This document shows positions 7,670 through 16,485 of a stretch of 64,000 nucleotides of DNA, in pieces (positions within the stretch are counted from its first letter, which is position 1; each line of letters opens with the position of its first letter). The notes under the pieces are model-generated. The model saw only the letters and a program-made list of their open reading frames with translations, was not told the origin of the DNA and ran no database searches. Location: positions 1 to 64,000 of the forward strand of contig NZ_RBZW01000044.1 in assembly GCF_006543045.1 (NCBI RefSeq). The letters are read 5' to 3'. This DNA comes from Salinadaptatus halalkaliphilus. Its GTDB lineage: Archaea > Halobacteriota > Halobacteria > Halobacteriales > Natrialbaceae. A program made the position numbers and the translations under genes.

Positions 7670-7963
7670 TTACTCCGACGTTGCGAGTAGTTCGCCGACG
7701 TACTGGTCTTCCCACTCACGTCGAGCCTCGAGTTCGCGCCGGCCACGAGCCGTGACCGAGTAGTAGTTCGTCCGTCGATCTCGCTCACCTTTTTCGACGA
7801 GGCCTTTATCGACGATTTCGTCGAGGTTTGGGTAGAGACGACCGTGATGGATCTCTTTCTCGTAATAGTTCTCGAGTTCGTCTTTGATGGCGAGACCGTG
7901 TGGCTCCTCTTGTCCGGCAATCGTGTACAGCAGGTCCCGTTGGAACCCGGTAAGATCGTACAT
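7670..7963 (-). CDS. PadR-type winged-helix transcriptional regulator
   Basis: This 97-residue protein starts MYDLTGFQRDLLYTIAG and has the winged-helix segments EPHGLAIKDELENYYE, HGRLYPNLDEIVDKGLVEKG and the wing RRTNYYSVTARGRREL. This is the minimal haloarchaeal PadR layout without a long C-terminal dimer helix. It is divergent from the MFS transporter at 8093, with 129 bp between them. That arrangement suggests autoregulation and control of the transporter. The intergenic region has TTTATC and GGATAA flanking TATCAGT next to the PadR start, a possible half-site pair. The inducer is unknown. Confidence 0.75.
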   Translation of the reverse strand: MYDLTGFQRDLLYTIAGQEEPHGLAIKDELENYYEKEIHHGRLYPNLDEIVDKGLVEKGERDRRTNYYSVTARGRRELEARREWEDQYVGELLATSE

Positions 7964-8092
7964 AGTTGAATGTTTATCTATCAGTGGATAAGCGTTCCGA
8001 CACGATAGTCGTTACAGTTGGTACTGCAGGGACCCCGTGGACGGCAAACGGGAGTATCAAGACGGTGCTCTCTCAACTCCGTACTATCATAA

Positions 8093-9397
8093 ATGAGAGC
8101 GTTACTTGCGGAGTACGCCGAAATCGAGCGACCTCGGAATGTCGGCCTCATCAGCTTCTCTCATGGAATCAACGAGTTTTACGGGCTCGTCATTCCACCG
8201 ATCATTCCGCTGTTGGTGACGGATCTCGACATCACGTATGCAGCGGCGGGGCTGTTGTTGACGGTCTTCTACGCGATGTACTCCGTCTTCCAGTTACCGG
8301 CGGGGATGATCGCGGACCGAATCGGAAAGAAACGGCTCCTCGTATGGGGGCTGGTCGGGATGGCAATCGGATTGCTCGTCGCCAGTACGGCCCAGACCTA
8401 CGAGGTTCTCCTGATGGCAAAAGTGCTGATGGGAATCGCCGGCAGCACCTACCATCCGGCTGGAATGGCGATGATCAGCGACAGCGAAACGTCGGAAACG
8501 GAGGGAAAGGCGATGGGCGTGTTCGGACTCGGCGGGCAAATTGGCGTCGCGAGCGCGCCGGTTATCATCGGCGGAATCGCCGCCCTCGTCGACTGGCGAA
8601 CGGCGCTACTGGTCGCAGCTGGGGTCGGAATCGTCTTTACCGTCGTCTTCCAGTTCCTGTACCGTACCCCGCCGGCAACGATGTCAACAGAAGACCCGAC
8701 CGACGAAGCGATCGATGGGGGAACTGACACGACAGACGACGAGTCGATTCGAACGGATGGGGATGGAAGCATTGCATCGCGAATACAGAGGCAGATCCAG
8801 GGAATACTACGATTCGAACTCACTACGGGGATTGTACTGGTTTCTCTCGTGACGTTATTAGTTTCGTTACAAATTCGATCGATTCAGACGTTCGCCACTG
8901 GATTCGTCGCCGATGGCGTTGGCCAAACGACCTCGATGGCAAACGGCGTCTTTTTCGTGATGCTGTCCGCTAGCGCGGTGTCGTCGATCTGGGTCGGGAG
9001 TCTGGCCGACCGATTCGACCGGGGCCGGTTGGGCGTCCTCGCGGCGACCACGACGTCGCTGTTGTTGCTCTCGACGATGCTCGTCGTCGCGCTCGAGGCG
9101 ACACTCATCGACTGGATGGTAACTGGGCTGCTCGCCGTCGTGTTCGGACTTCTCGGTCTGGCGGTCTATGGCTGTACGCCGATCAAAAACGCGCTCATTT
9201 CGGAGTACGCAACGAGCGATGCCAGCGGCAGTATTTTCGGCGTTACGCAGACGGCGTCGTCGGCTGGCAGCGCGGCCGGCCCCGCAATCTTTGGCTATGT
9301 CGCGACCGAGTTCAGCATCGCTGTCGCGTTTCCCCTCATCGCGGTCGTTGGTGGAATTATCGCCGTCGGCTTCTACACGCTTTCTCGACAGCCCTGA
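8093..9397 (+). CDS. Major facilitator superfamily transporter
   Basis: This 434-residue membrane protein has about 12 predicted hydrophobic segments in two halves. The motif-A-like loop ADRIGKKRLLVWG follows helix 2 near residue 80, with an equivalent LADRFDRGRLGVL in the second half. The halves are joined by a long acidic cytoplasmic loop near residues 200-240. N-terminal FSHGINEFYGLVIPP suggests the sugar-phosphate/oxalate-formate-like branch, but the substrate is not determinable. It is divergent from a PadR gene. The stop TGA overlaps TGATACG, possibly a degenerate left end of the 85-bp repeat. Confidence 0.8.
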   Translation: MRALLAEYAEIERPRNVGLISFSHGINEFYGLVIPPIIPLLVTDLDITYAAAGLLLTVFYAMYSVFQLPAGMIADRIGKKRLLVWGLVGMAIGLLVASTAQTYEVLLMAKVLMGIAGSTYHPAGMAMISDSETSETEGKAMGVFGLGGQIGVASAPVIIGGIAALVDWRTALLVAAGVGIVFTVVFQFLYRTPPATMSTEDPTDEAIDGGTDTTDDESIRTDGDGSIASRIQRQIQGILRFELTTGIVLVSLVTLLVSLQIRSIQTFATGFVADGVGQTTSMANGVFFVMLSASAVSSIWVGSLADRFDRGRLGVLAATTTSLLLLSTMLVVALEATLIDWMVTGLLAVVFGLLGLAVYGCTPIKNALISEYATSDASGSIFGVTQTASSAGSAAGPAIFGYVATEFSIAVAFPLIAVVGGIIAVGFYTLSRQP

Positions 9398-9428
9398 TAC
9401 GAACTGCTGAAACTCCGTTTCGGTGCAG

Positions 9429-9467
9429 CCGTCGTTCCATGATCGGTCTGGCACTGACCGACGACGG
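9429..9467. terminator. Hairpin between convergent MFS and acyl-CoA dehydrogenase genes
   Basis: CCGTCGT at 9429-9435 pairs with ACGACGG at 9461-9467, and inside it GATCGGTC can pair with GACCGA. It lies 30 nt after the MFS stop in the gap between convergent genes. A terminator role is plausible from position only. Confidence 0.4.
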
Positions 9468-9620
9468 TCTCTCCCACTCGAGAACAGCGCCCGAACGATC
9501 GGTCGGCAGCGAGCGCAACGACGAACCGGTACCGCCGCGAACTACTATAATATAAAATATAATTTCGTATTCCACTCGATTTTTCGAGATTTTTGAGCGG
9601 TCGAGTGGCTGTACCCGCCG

Positions 9621-10799
9621 TTACGATTCGCCTGACGGGGACTTCGCCGACTCTGTCGCGAGTCTGGCCGAAATTAGTCGCTCGCGGTTCGACTCCGGTG
9701 AGCCGAGGAAGTTGCGCCAACTTTTGGCCTGTTTGAGGTAGATGTGACCGTCGTGGTCCCAGGTAAAGCCCATGCCGCCGTGGTTCCAGATATCGTCGCT
9801 AAAGACGCGGTGCAGGCGGTCAGCGGCGTAGACTTTCGTCGCGGCGGCTGCACGTGTTGCGTCCGGTTCGTCGTTGTCGAGCGCCCACGCGGCGTAGTAG
9901 ACCAGCGATCGAGCACTTTGCATATCGATCCACATATCAGCGATTCGGTGTTTGACTGCCTGAAAGCGACCGACGGGGTGGCCGTACTGTTCGCGCTCGG
10001 TCCCGTGCTCGACGGAGAGATCGACCGCTCGATCCGCTGCACCGGTCAACATGGCCGTCCCGGCGACGGTGAACCGATCGACCGCCGTTTGCAGCGCGCT
10101 GCCGCCGGCGTGTACCGGTCCGAGCAGTGCTTTGTCACCGACCTCGAGATCATCGACGGTGAGTTCGTACATCGGACGGGTCCAGTCGAGGCTGTCGAGT
10201 CGTTGCGTCTCGACGCCATCTTGATCGGTGTCGACGACGAACAGTGATATGCCGTCGTAGCCCTGCGAGTTTCGCGTTCGCGCCGCGAGGATAACCGCGT
10301 CGACGTCGTCACCGTAGGGTACAAGCGTTTTGGTGCCGTCCAATCGGAACGCTGACTCCGAGTCGCTCCCCGTCGGTTCGGCACGCATTTGGATCGCGTG
10401 GGGGAGCGATTCCGTTTCGTCGTCGTAGACGGCCACGCTCATGCGACAGTCGCCGTCCGCTATCGCCGGTAAGTAGGTCGACTGTTGGTCCTCGGTTCCG
10501 AGTTCGGTTAGCAGCGGGACGGCTATCGCTGCCGTTTCGGGAAGCGGTCCAGGAAGCGCGTAGCGACCTGTCACCTCGAGTAACGCGGTGAGATACACCA
10601 TCCCCTCACCGAAGCCGCCGTACTCGAGTGGAACGGTAATCGCCGTATAGTCGAGGTCGGCCAGTTCGTTCCACAGGTCGTCGACGACGTTTTCGCCCTC
10701 GAGTTGTCGCCTGGCGAGTTCGATGCCACCCTCGGATTCGATGAAGTCGCGTGCGGTCTCCTGTACTCGTTGTTGTTCGTCGGTTAGTCTCGCGTCCAT
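9621..10799 (-). CDS. Acyl-CoA dehydrogenase, second subunit of a pair
   Basis: This 392-residue protein starts at 10799 (MDARLTDEQQRVQETARDFI), one base after the upstream gene stop at 10801, so the two are co-translated. It has the three ACAD domains: N-terminal helices, middle beta domain (FRLDGTKTLVPYGDDVDAVI), and C-terminal helices (YGHPVGRFQAVKHRIADMWI, WNHGGMGFTWDHDGHIYLK). The C-terminal segment where MCAD-type enzymes carry Glu-Gly-Thr reads SWRNFLGSPESNRE, so a canonical base is not visible there. Adjacent unequal ACADs can form alpha2-beta2 enzymes, as in actinobacterial steroid degradation; that is my inference here. The substrate is unknown. Confidence 0.82.
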   Translation of the reverse strand: MDARLTDEQQRVQETARDFIESEGGIELARRQLEGENVVDDLWNELADLDYTAITVPLEYGGFGEGMVYLTALLEVTGRYALPGPLPETAAIAVPLLTELGTEDQQSTYLPAIADGDCRMSVAVYDDETESLPHAIQMRAEPTGSDSESAFRLDGTKTLVPYGDDVDAVILAARTRNSQGYDGISLFVVDTDQDGVETQRLDSLDWTRPMYELTVDDLEVGDKALLGPVHAGGSALQTAVDRFTVAGTAMLTGAADRAVDLSVEHGTEREQYGHPVGRFQAVKHRIADMWIDMQSARSLVYYAAWALDNDEPDATRAAAATKVYAADRLHRVFSDDIWNHGGMGFTWDHDGHIYLKQAKSWRNFLGSPESNRERLISARLATESAKSPSGES

Positions 10800-10800
10800 C

Positions 10801-12003
10801 TTACTCACCTCTGTGACTCGTTTTGCTCTTGATGTCCTTCGGGAGCCCGAGGACTTGCTCGCCGATGATGTTTCGCTGGATGTCGCCTGTGCCGGCGGCG
10901 ATCCAACTGCCGTAGGAACGGATGTAGCCGGAGGTTTCGTCGACCGCTTCGTGCTCGTTATCCCAGAGCGCTGCGGCCGGACCCTTGATGTCGACGGCAA
11001 AGTTGAGGAGGTCCTTCCGGAGTTCGTCGCTGACGACGAGATCCATCGACGCCTCGGGACCGGGCGTCCCTGTTTCCATCTGCGTGCTTACGTTACGATA
11101 ATGTGTCATTTTTGCAGCCTGGATCCGAGCATCGAGATCCGCTAGCTGCCGACGTACGTTGTCGTCTTCGATGAGCGGCGTACCGCCTCGCGTTTCTTCC
11201 TGACAGTATTCGAGGAGGTCCAGGTATTCCTGTTCGATCGAGTAGATCGAGGTCATGCCGTGTTCGAACGCCGACAGCGTCATGACGACGTCCCAACCCT
11301 CGTCGACCTCGCCGACGACCAGATCGTCGGTCGTCACCGCGTCGTCGAAGTAGACCTGATTGAAGGTGCGGTCGTCGTTGGCCTGGTGGATGGGCTCCGT
11401 ACTGATCCCGTCTTGGTCCATGTCGACGAGAAACGCCGTCAGCCCTTCGTGTTTGGTTCCGGAGGAGTCCGTGCGGGCGACGAGGAAACACCAGTCGGCG
11501 ATGTGGGCGTAACTGGTCCAGATCTTCTGACCGTTGATCACCCACTCGTCGCCGTCTTTCTCGGCTTTCGTCGTGAGACTCGCAACGTCGGACCCCGATT
11601 CGGGTTCGGAGTAGCCCTGACACCAGATCTCCTCAGCACTGAGGATATTCGGAACGAACCGCTCTTTTTGCTCCTCGGTGCCGACCTCGATCAGGGTTGG
11701 ACCGATGAGATTGACTCCGATAAGATTGATCTGCGGTGGTGCATTGACGCGGGCCATCTCCTCGCGGTAGATCGTCTGTTCGATCAACGAGGCGCCGCGG
11801 CCGCCGTACGCCTCGGGCCAGTGGATACCCGCCCAGTTGTCGGCTGCGAGCGTCTGTTGCCACTCTTTGAAGAACGCGTTTCGCTCTTCTCGGTCCGAGG
11901 GTATCTCCGGATTCTCGAGCCAGCCATCCGGGAGGTTCTCCTCGAGCCAGTCCCGAAGCTCGTGTCGAAACGATTCTTGCGCTTCTGTATAACTGAAATC
12001 CAT
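10801..12003 (-). CDS. Acyl-CoA dehydrogenase, first subunit of a pair
   Basis: This 400-residue protein begins MDFSYTEAQESFRHELRDWL. FAD and substrate motifs are clear: WCQGYSEPESGSDVASLTTK near residue 125 and EWVINGQKIWTSYAHIADW near 155, then the C-terminal WIAAGTGDIQRNIIGEQVLG. The usual Glu-Gly-Thr position reads Ala-Gly-Thr, so the base may lie elsewhere or be supplied by the partner. It is first in a two-gene unit with 9621-10799. Upstream is a perfect palindrome at 12034-12051, a candidate operator. Beta-oxidation of an unusual, perhaps branched or cyclic, acyl-CoA is inferred. Confidence 0.85.
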   Translation of the reverse strand: MDFSYTEAQESFRHELRDWLEENLPDGWLENPEIPSDREERNAFFKEWQQTLAADNWAGIHWPEAYGGRGASLIEQTIYREEMARVNAPPQINLIGVNLIGPTLIEVGTEEQKERFVPNILSAEEIWCQGYSEPESGSDVASLTTKAEKDGDEWVINGQKIWTSYAHIADWCFLVARTDSSGTKHEGLTAFLVDMDQDGISTEPIHQANDDRTFNQVYFDDAVTTDDLVVGEVDEGWDVVMTLSAFEHGMTSIYSIEQEYLDLLEYCQEETRGGTPLIEDDNVRRQLADLDARIQAAKMTHYRNVSTQMETGTPGPEASMDLVVSDELRKDLLNFAVDIKGPAAALWDNEHEAVDETSGYIRSYGSWIAAGTGDIQRNIIGEQVLGLPKDIKSKTSHRGE

Positions 12004-12033
12004 GGTGTCTGCGTGTCTGCCTCCAGGCTACTG

Positions 12034-12051
12034 TGACACTGTGAAGTGTCA
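12034..12051. promoter_or_regulatory. Palindromic candidate operator of the dehydrogenase pair
   Basis: TGACACT-GTGA-AGTGTCA has perfect 7-bp arms and a 4-bp spacer, 31 nt before the start at 12003. On the minus strand the AT-rich AATAAATACG at about 12061-12070 lies upstream and may be the TATA box. Position downstream of the box would suit a repressor site. Confidence 0.5.
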
Positions 12052-12178
12052 TAAGTGCAAGCGTATTTATTCATATAATTCGTGATGTATATTAACACAC
12101 GATGTGAGACAACGCGTGCACAGAAACACCCACGATCGATTCGTGGGCGATAGCGTATCGATCGGCTTCTGGGCCTAG

Positions 12179-13717
12179 TCAGTCATCGGTTCGAAGCTTG
12201 AACTTCTGGACTTTGCCGCTGGGATTTTTCGGCAGTTCGTCGACGAGATAGTACTCACGTGGCCGTTTGAAGTTCGCGAGCGCGTCGCTGTCGCGGGCGT
12301 ACCGTTCGAGTTCGTCGGCGTCGGTATCGCCGACGACGTAGGCGACGACGCGTTCGCCCCACTCGTCGTCATCCTCGCCGACGACCGCGGCCTCGGTGAC
12401 GGCCGGATGAGAAAAGAGCACGTCCTCGACCTCGGTCGGGTAGATGTTCTCGCCGCCTGAGATGATCATGTCGTCCTTTCGATCGACGACGTAGAGATAC
12501 CGATCGGCGTCGAGATAGCCGAGATCGCCCGTATAGTACCACGTCCGCTCGCCGTCGTCGCGAAGCGATGCGGCGGTTTCCTCGGGTCGGTTCCAGTACT
12601 CCGCCATCGTACACGGGCCGGTCAACAGGATTTCGCCGACCTCACCGCGCTCGAGTTCGGCCTCGGGTAGGCCGTCGGGTTCGACGATGCGGACGTCGTG
12701 ATTGAGCGCCGGCCGTCCCGCGCTTCCCTGTTTCGTCAGTTGTTCCTCGGGCGTCTGGAAGACACCACAGGGACCGATCTCGGTCATACCGTAGGCCTGA
12801 AGATAGTCCTCACAGAGTTCGTCCATACATCGCTCGAGTATCTCTGCCGGCATCGGCGAGGCGCCGTACATGCCGAGCCGAAGTGACGACGTATCGGCGT
12901 CCATCTCGGCGGCTGCTTGCGCGAGACCGTTCCAGGCCGTCGGCGCTGCGAAGACGACCGATACCTCGTGCGTTTCGATCGCCTCCAGGGCCGCCGGTGG
13001 GTCGAACTCGTGGTGGATGACGTTCGTCGCGCCGCGATGGACTCGCGGGAACAGGTTCGCGTGTAACTCCGCACAGTGATACATCGGCAGCATCGAGAGC
13101 CCGATGTCGTCGTCCGTGAGGTTTGCCTCCGCGATGCAGAGCAGATTGTGCTCGACCATACTTCGGTGTTCGTGGACGACGCCTTTCGGCCGACCCGTCG
13201 TCCCCGAGGTATAGATGAACGCGTATACGTCGTCCTCCTCGACGACCGTCTCGGGTGCAGCGGGATCACCGGCCTCGAGTAAGCCGTAGAAATCGGCCGC
13301 GTAGTCGGGTACGTCGTCGTCGATGTAGAGGTAGTGCTCGATGGGTTCGAGGTCGTCGTGGGCCTGTTCGACGGTGTCTTTCGTCGCATTCTCGAACAAG
13401 AGTGCCTGTGCGTCGGCGTCGGTGACGATGTAGGTGAGTTCCTCGCTCGAGAGTCGGAAATTGAGCGGGGTGAAGACGGCGCCGAGTTTCGCACAGGCAT
13501 AGACCGCGAGTGCCATCTCCGAGCCGTTGAACAGCAACGTCGCTACCCGATCGCCCTTCTCGACGCCGAGGTCGGCGAGGGCGTTTGCGAGCCGGTTGAC
13601 GCGTTCATCGAACTCGGCGTAGGTCCAGCGGTGGTCCTTTCGGGGGTAAACGATCGCCGCCGATTCGGGCTGGCGCCGAACCGTTTGTTCTAAGGTATCA
13701 CCTATCGTGGGATGCAT
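12179..13717 (-). CDS. Acyl-CoA synthetase (AMP-forming)
   Basis: This 512-residue ANL-family ligase activates a carboxylic acid to its CoA thioester with ATP. It shows the P-loop YTSGTTGRPKGVVHEH near residue 170, the A5 region YLQAYGMTEIGP near 310, the A7/A8 hinge YTGDLGYLDADRYLYVVDRK near 400, and the C-terminal catalytic lysine in PKNPSGKVQKFKL. I prefer the ATG at 13717; a GTG at 13723 is in frame. It lies upstream of the dehydrogenase pair on the same strand with a 175-bp gap, so it is probably a separate transcript in one pathway. Substrate chain length cannot be inferred. Confidence 0.88.
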   Translation of the reverse strand: MHPTIGDTLEQTVRRQPESAAIVYPRKDHRWTYAEFDERVNRLANALADLGVEKGDRVATLLFNGSEMALAVYACAKLGAVFTPLNFRLSSEELTYIVTDADAQALLFENATKDTVEQAHDDLEPIEHYLYIDDDVPDYAADFYGLLEAGDPAAPETVVEEDDVYAFIYTSGTTGRPKGVVHEHRSMVEHNLLCIAEANLTDDDIGLSMLPMYHCAELHANLFPRVHRGATNVIHHEFDPPAALEAIETHEVSVVFAAPTAWNGLAQAAAEMDADTSSLRLGMYGASPMPAEILERCMDELCEDYLQAYGMTEIGPCGVFQTPEEQLTKQGSAGRPALNHDVRIVEPDGLPEAELERGEVGEILLTGPCTMAEYWNRPEETAASLRDDGERTWYYTGDLGYLDADRYLYVVDRKDDMIISGGENIYPTEVEDVLFSHPAVTEAAVVGEDDDEWGERVVAYVVGDTDADELERYARDSDALANFKRPREYYLVDELPKNPSGKVQKFKLRTDD

Positions 13718-13791
13718 ACACACGATACTACCACAGAATTACTTAGCGTTTGTGTCGGATCGCACTCACCAGTAGTGGTGTTTCTCACCGC

Positions 13792-13853
13792 ACTGTCGGG
13801 TCCGGTGGCGGCGTTCGATTCGGCCCGACAGTCGACGCGTGAGAATGTACTAG
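13792..13853. repeat. Hairpin repeat family 2, copy a
   Basis: The left arm ACTGTCGGGTC (13792-13802) pairs with GGCCCGACAGT (13822-13832), with one T-to-G non-Watson-Crick pair. It is followed by the conserved flank CGACGCGTGAGAATGTACT. Related hairpins with different stem sequences are at 18355-18422 and 59964-60029. All three are intergenic. It lies between the ligase and rdfA starts. Confidence 0.55.
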
Positions 13854-13967
13854 TATTGATTGATAGCACCGCTTGCCCACAACCTGTCGACTCATCTCGA
13901 GCGTTCGGTGACACGGGCGAATCGCGGTATGCGGAAGTGTTACTACCAATGTCAGTAATCGTAGTTC

Positions 13968-13976
13968 TTATTTATC
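13968..13976 (+). promoter_or_regulatory. TATA box of rdfA
   Basis: TTATTTATC lies 21-29 nt before the rdfA ATG. This spacing fits an archaeal promoter producing a nearly leaderless transcript. Confidence 0.55.
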
Positions 13977-13996
13977 TTCGAACGGAACTGAGAGCG

Positions 13997-14581
13997 ATGA
14001 GTGAGTACGGCTGTAAAGTTTGTCGAGTACTAGATACGTACGGGATGGACCGGTACGAATCGGATCTCGTCTCCCAGTGGCAAGCCGACGGACCCCAACG
14101 CAAGGGGTACCGACAGTTGGCCGAATGGTTCAACGTGTTGTTGCTTCGGCGTGAGATGGATCGTGCGGGGCTCTCGACGCTTGGTGACGAAGCCGAATCG
14201 AAATACGAGCGCCTGACGGCCGATGGAACGGTTGCAGAAGAGGTTGCAAACAGCCTGGGGAACGACGGACTGCCAATCGAGCAACTTCGAGACGACTTCG
14301 TCTCCTACGGCGTTATTCGAACCCATCTCAAGGAGTGTCTCGGCGAGGAGGTCTCGTTTTCGGGTGGTGACTGGGAACAGGATACGATCGAGATCGTCCA
14401 AAACCACGCGGTGGACAAGATTGCAGAGGCAGTCAGCTCGCTTCAGAGCAAAGAGCAGTTGACTGCGGGAGGCGACCTCGAGATCGCTGTAACGGTCGAA
14501 CTCGAGTGTGACAATTGCCACACCCGCATTCCGATCGAACGGGCCATGCGTCGCGGCCACGTGTGTACCTGTACCGAGTGA
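13997..14581 (+). CDS. rdfA: Rod-determining factor RdfA-like protein
   Basis: This 194-residue protein starts MSEYGCKVCRVLDTYGMDRY, has the middle segment GYRQLAEWFNVLLLRREMDR, and ends with VELECDNCHTRIPIERAMRR and a final CTC, giving N- and C-terminal cysteine pairs typical of the family. RdfA is needed for the rod-to-disk shape programme in Haloferax volcanii. In that family it usually precedes an SMC-like gene, as here, with a 4-nt gap. I chose the ATG at 13997 because it starts at the conserved MSEYG and has a well-placed TATA box; a longer frame from 13712 has unrelated composition. It is unconnected to the catabolic genes around it. Confidence 0.8.
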   Translation: MSEYGCKVCRVLDTYGMDRYESDLVSQWQADGPQRKGYRQLAEWFNVLLLRREMDRAGLSTLGDEAESKYERLTADGTVAEEVANSLGNDGLPIEQLRDDFVSYGVIRTHLKECLGEEVSFSGGDWEQDTIEIVQNHAVDKIAEAVSSLQSKEQLTAGGDLEIAVTVELECDNCHTRIPIERAMRRGHVCTCTE

Positions 14582-14585
14582 TAGC

Positions 14586-16439
14586 ATGGAGGAAGGACCA
14601 CTCGAACTCAAACTAGAGAATGTCGGCGGTATCGAGGAACAATCGCTGACGATTACGGAGGAGACGACGTTTATACAGGGTCCAAATGCCGCAAACAAGA
14701 GTTCGTTTCTGAAGGGGTTGCTCTTCGTACTCGGTGCCCGATCGGTGCCGATTCGCAGCGGATCGACGGACGCACGGGTCGTGCTTTCGACGGACGACCG
14801 GCGAATCGAGCGGACGGCCCATCGTCGGAACGGGACCATCGAGCTATCGGACGACGCGTGGATCGACGACGCCGACGCCGTCGTGCTTCTCGAGCGGTTT
14901 GCAGCGCTGCTGGAGACGAATCCGCTCCGGACTGCTGTCGGACGCAACGACAGCGTCGAATCGCTGCTCAAGGAGCCGATGAACATCGAGCAACTCGAGG
15001 CGCGCCGCTCCGAAAAGATGCAACGCAAGCGGGAGTTGGCCGCCGAGCTCGAGTCGACCGACGACGTCGACGAGCGTCTGGCGGCTCGCGAACGCGACCT
15101 CGAGGCAAAACGCGAGCGCGTCGACTCGCTCGAAACCCGGCTCGAGGAACTCTACGACGAACAAGACGAGACGATTTCGACCGAGGACGACGAGCTCGAG
15201 GCGTTACGAGAACGACGCGCAGAATTACGCTCCGACGAGACCGAACAGACCAGCCAGATCGAGCAGCTCGAGTCCTCGATCGAACGTCTCGAATCGCAGT
15301 TAGCAGCGACGACCGAGTCGCTCGAGGACGCCCGTGACGCCGTCGACGGCACCGACATTGACGAACTCAAACGCGAACGGGAGCGCCGTCGCGCCGACCT
15401 CGAAGACGTAACGAAACGTCTCGAGGTGTTACAGACGGTGCTGACCGCAAACCGAGAGATGCGAGATTCGGAGCATACGGGAGCACTCGGCTACGATTCC
15501 GGACTCGTCGGCGACGAGTTAACGTGTTGGGCCTGTGGCGGTGAGGCGTCGATCGAAGATATCGACGAGACGATCGATGAACTCGCGGATCTCGTCGCCG
15601 ACGACAAACGACGAAAGCGAGAGCACGAACCGGAGATCGAAGCGTTGACAGACCGGATCGACGAGATCGAATCGACGACGGCGGAGATCAAACAGCTCGA
15701 AGCGGACAAACAAGAGATCAAGCAAACGCTGTCGAACCGGCAGGATTCGCTCACAGAACACCGATCCCGGTTACAAGCGGTTCGAGACGAGATCGACGAC
15801 CTCGACGAGGAAATCACAGCCGTCGAATCGGACCAGGCCACCGACCACGCCGACCTCGCCGACGAGATCGAGGAGACGCGAGTCGAGTTGCAGACCGTGC
15901 GCCGAGAGATCGAGCGTCTCGAGGATACCTGCAAGTCGCTGCGGGAGACGCGTACGGAACGTGAAGAGACGAAAGCGGAAATCGAGGCGCTCTCGGCGGA
16001 GATCCAGACGCTTACCGACCGGATCGAAAACCTCGAAAACGAGCTTCGGACCGTGTTCAACGACGCGATGGATGATCTCCTCGAGGTACTCGAGTTCGAA
16101 CGAATCGAGCGCGTCTGGCTCGACGGCGAGTTCGAGCTCGTCATCGCACGACAGATCGACGGCCAAACCCGGACGGAACATCTCGACCACCTGGCCGAAA
16201 GCGAACGGGAGATGATCGGTCTAGTTCTTGCACTGGCTGGATATATTACCTACGATGTAAGCGACGTAACACCAGTGCTCGTCCTCGATTCGCTCGGCGC
16301 GTTCGATTCGGAACGAACGCGGCGACTGGTCGATTACTTCGCGGACGAAACGGAGTATCTCGTAGCAACGGCCCATCCGGAAGCCGATGTCGATTCAGAG
16401 TTCGAGACTGTCGCGTTCGAGTCATCCACGACCGAGTAG
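14586..16439 (+). CDS. Archaea-specific SMC-related protein with zinc hook
   Basis: This 617-residue coiled-coil ATPase-like protein has an N-terminal P-loop-like motif, FIQGPNAANKSSFLKG (residues 33-48), long charged coiled coils of about residues 145-300 and 345-520, and a central zinc-hook-like TCWACGG near residues 313-318. The C-terminal head carries ESEREMIGLVLALAGYI and PVLVLDSLGAFDSE. The motif is atypical: NAANKSS replaces NGxGKS, and Walker B reads LVLDSLG with Ser where SMC/Rad50 have catalytic Glu, so ATP hydrolysis may be weak or absent. It is co-transcribed with rdfA (4-nt gap). A role in chromosome organization or shape control is inferred from the partner. Confidence 0.8.
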   Translation: MEEGPLELKLENVGGIEEQSLTITEETTFIQGPNAANKSSFLKGLLFVLGARSVPIRSGSTDARVVLSTDDRRIERTAHRRNGTIELSDDAWIDDADAVVLLERFAALLETNPLRTAVGRNDSVESLLKEPMNIEQLEARRSEKMQRKRELAAELESTDDVDERLAARERDLEAKRERVDSLETRLEELYDEQDETISTEDDELEALRERRAELRSDETEQTSQIEQLESSIERLESQLAATTESLEDARDAVDGTDIDELKRERERRRADLEDVTKRLEVLQTVLTANREMRDSEHTGALGYDSGLVGDELTCWACGGEASIEDIDETIDELADLVADDKRRKREHEPEIEALTDRIDEIESTTAEIKQLEADKQEIKQTLSNRQDSLTEHRSRLQAVRDEIDDLDEEITAVESDQATDHADLADEIEETRVELQTVRREIERLEDTCKSLRETRTEREETKAEIEALSAEIQTLTDRIENLENELRTVFNDAMDDLLEVLEFERIERVWLDGEFELVIARQIDGQTRTEHLDHLAESEREMIGLVLALAGYITYDVSDVTPVLVLDSLGAFDSERTRRLVDYFADETEYLVATAHPEADVDSEFETVAFESSTTE

Positions 16440-16485
16440 ATCGTCTCGACACCGGGTACAGCGTAATTACAAATTTGCAAGATAG

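Noticed and set aside
9395-9430. A further full copy of the 85-bp repeat after the MFS gene
   Set aside because: Only TGATACG and a weak continuation match; the right arm is absent, so I did not list it as a copy.
14030-15028. 332-codon minus-strand frame
   Set aside because: Serine/arginine-rich shadow of rdfA and the SMC-like gene.
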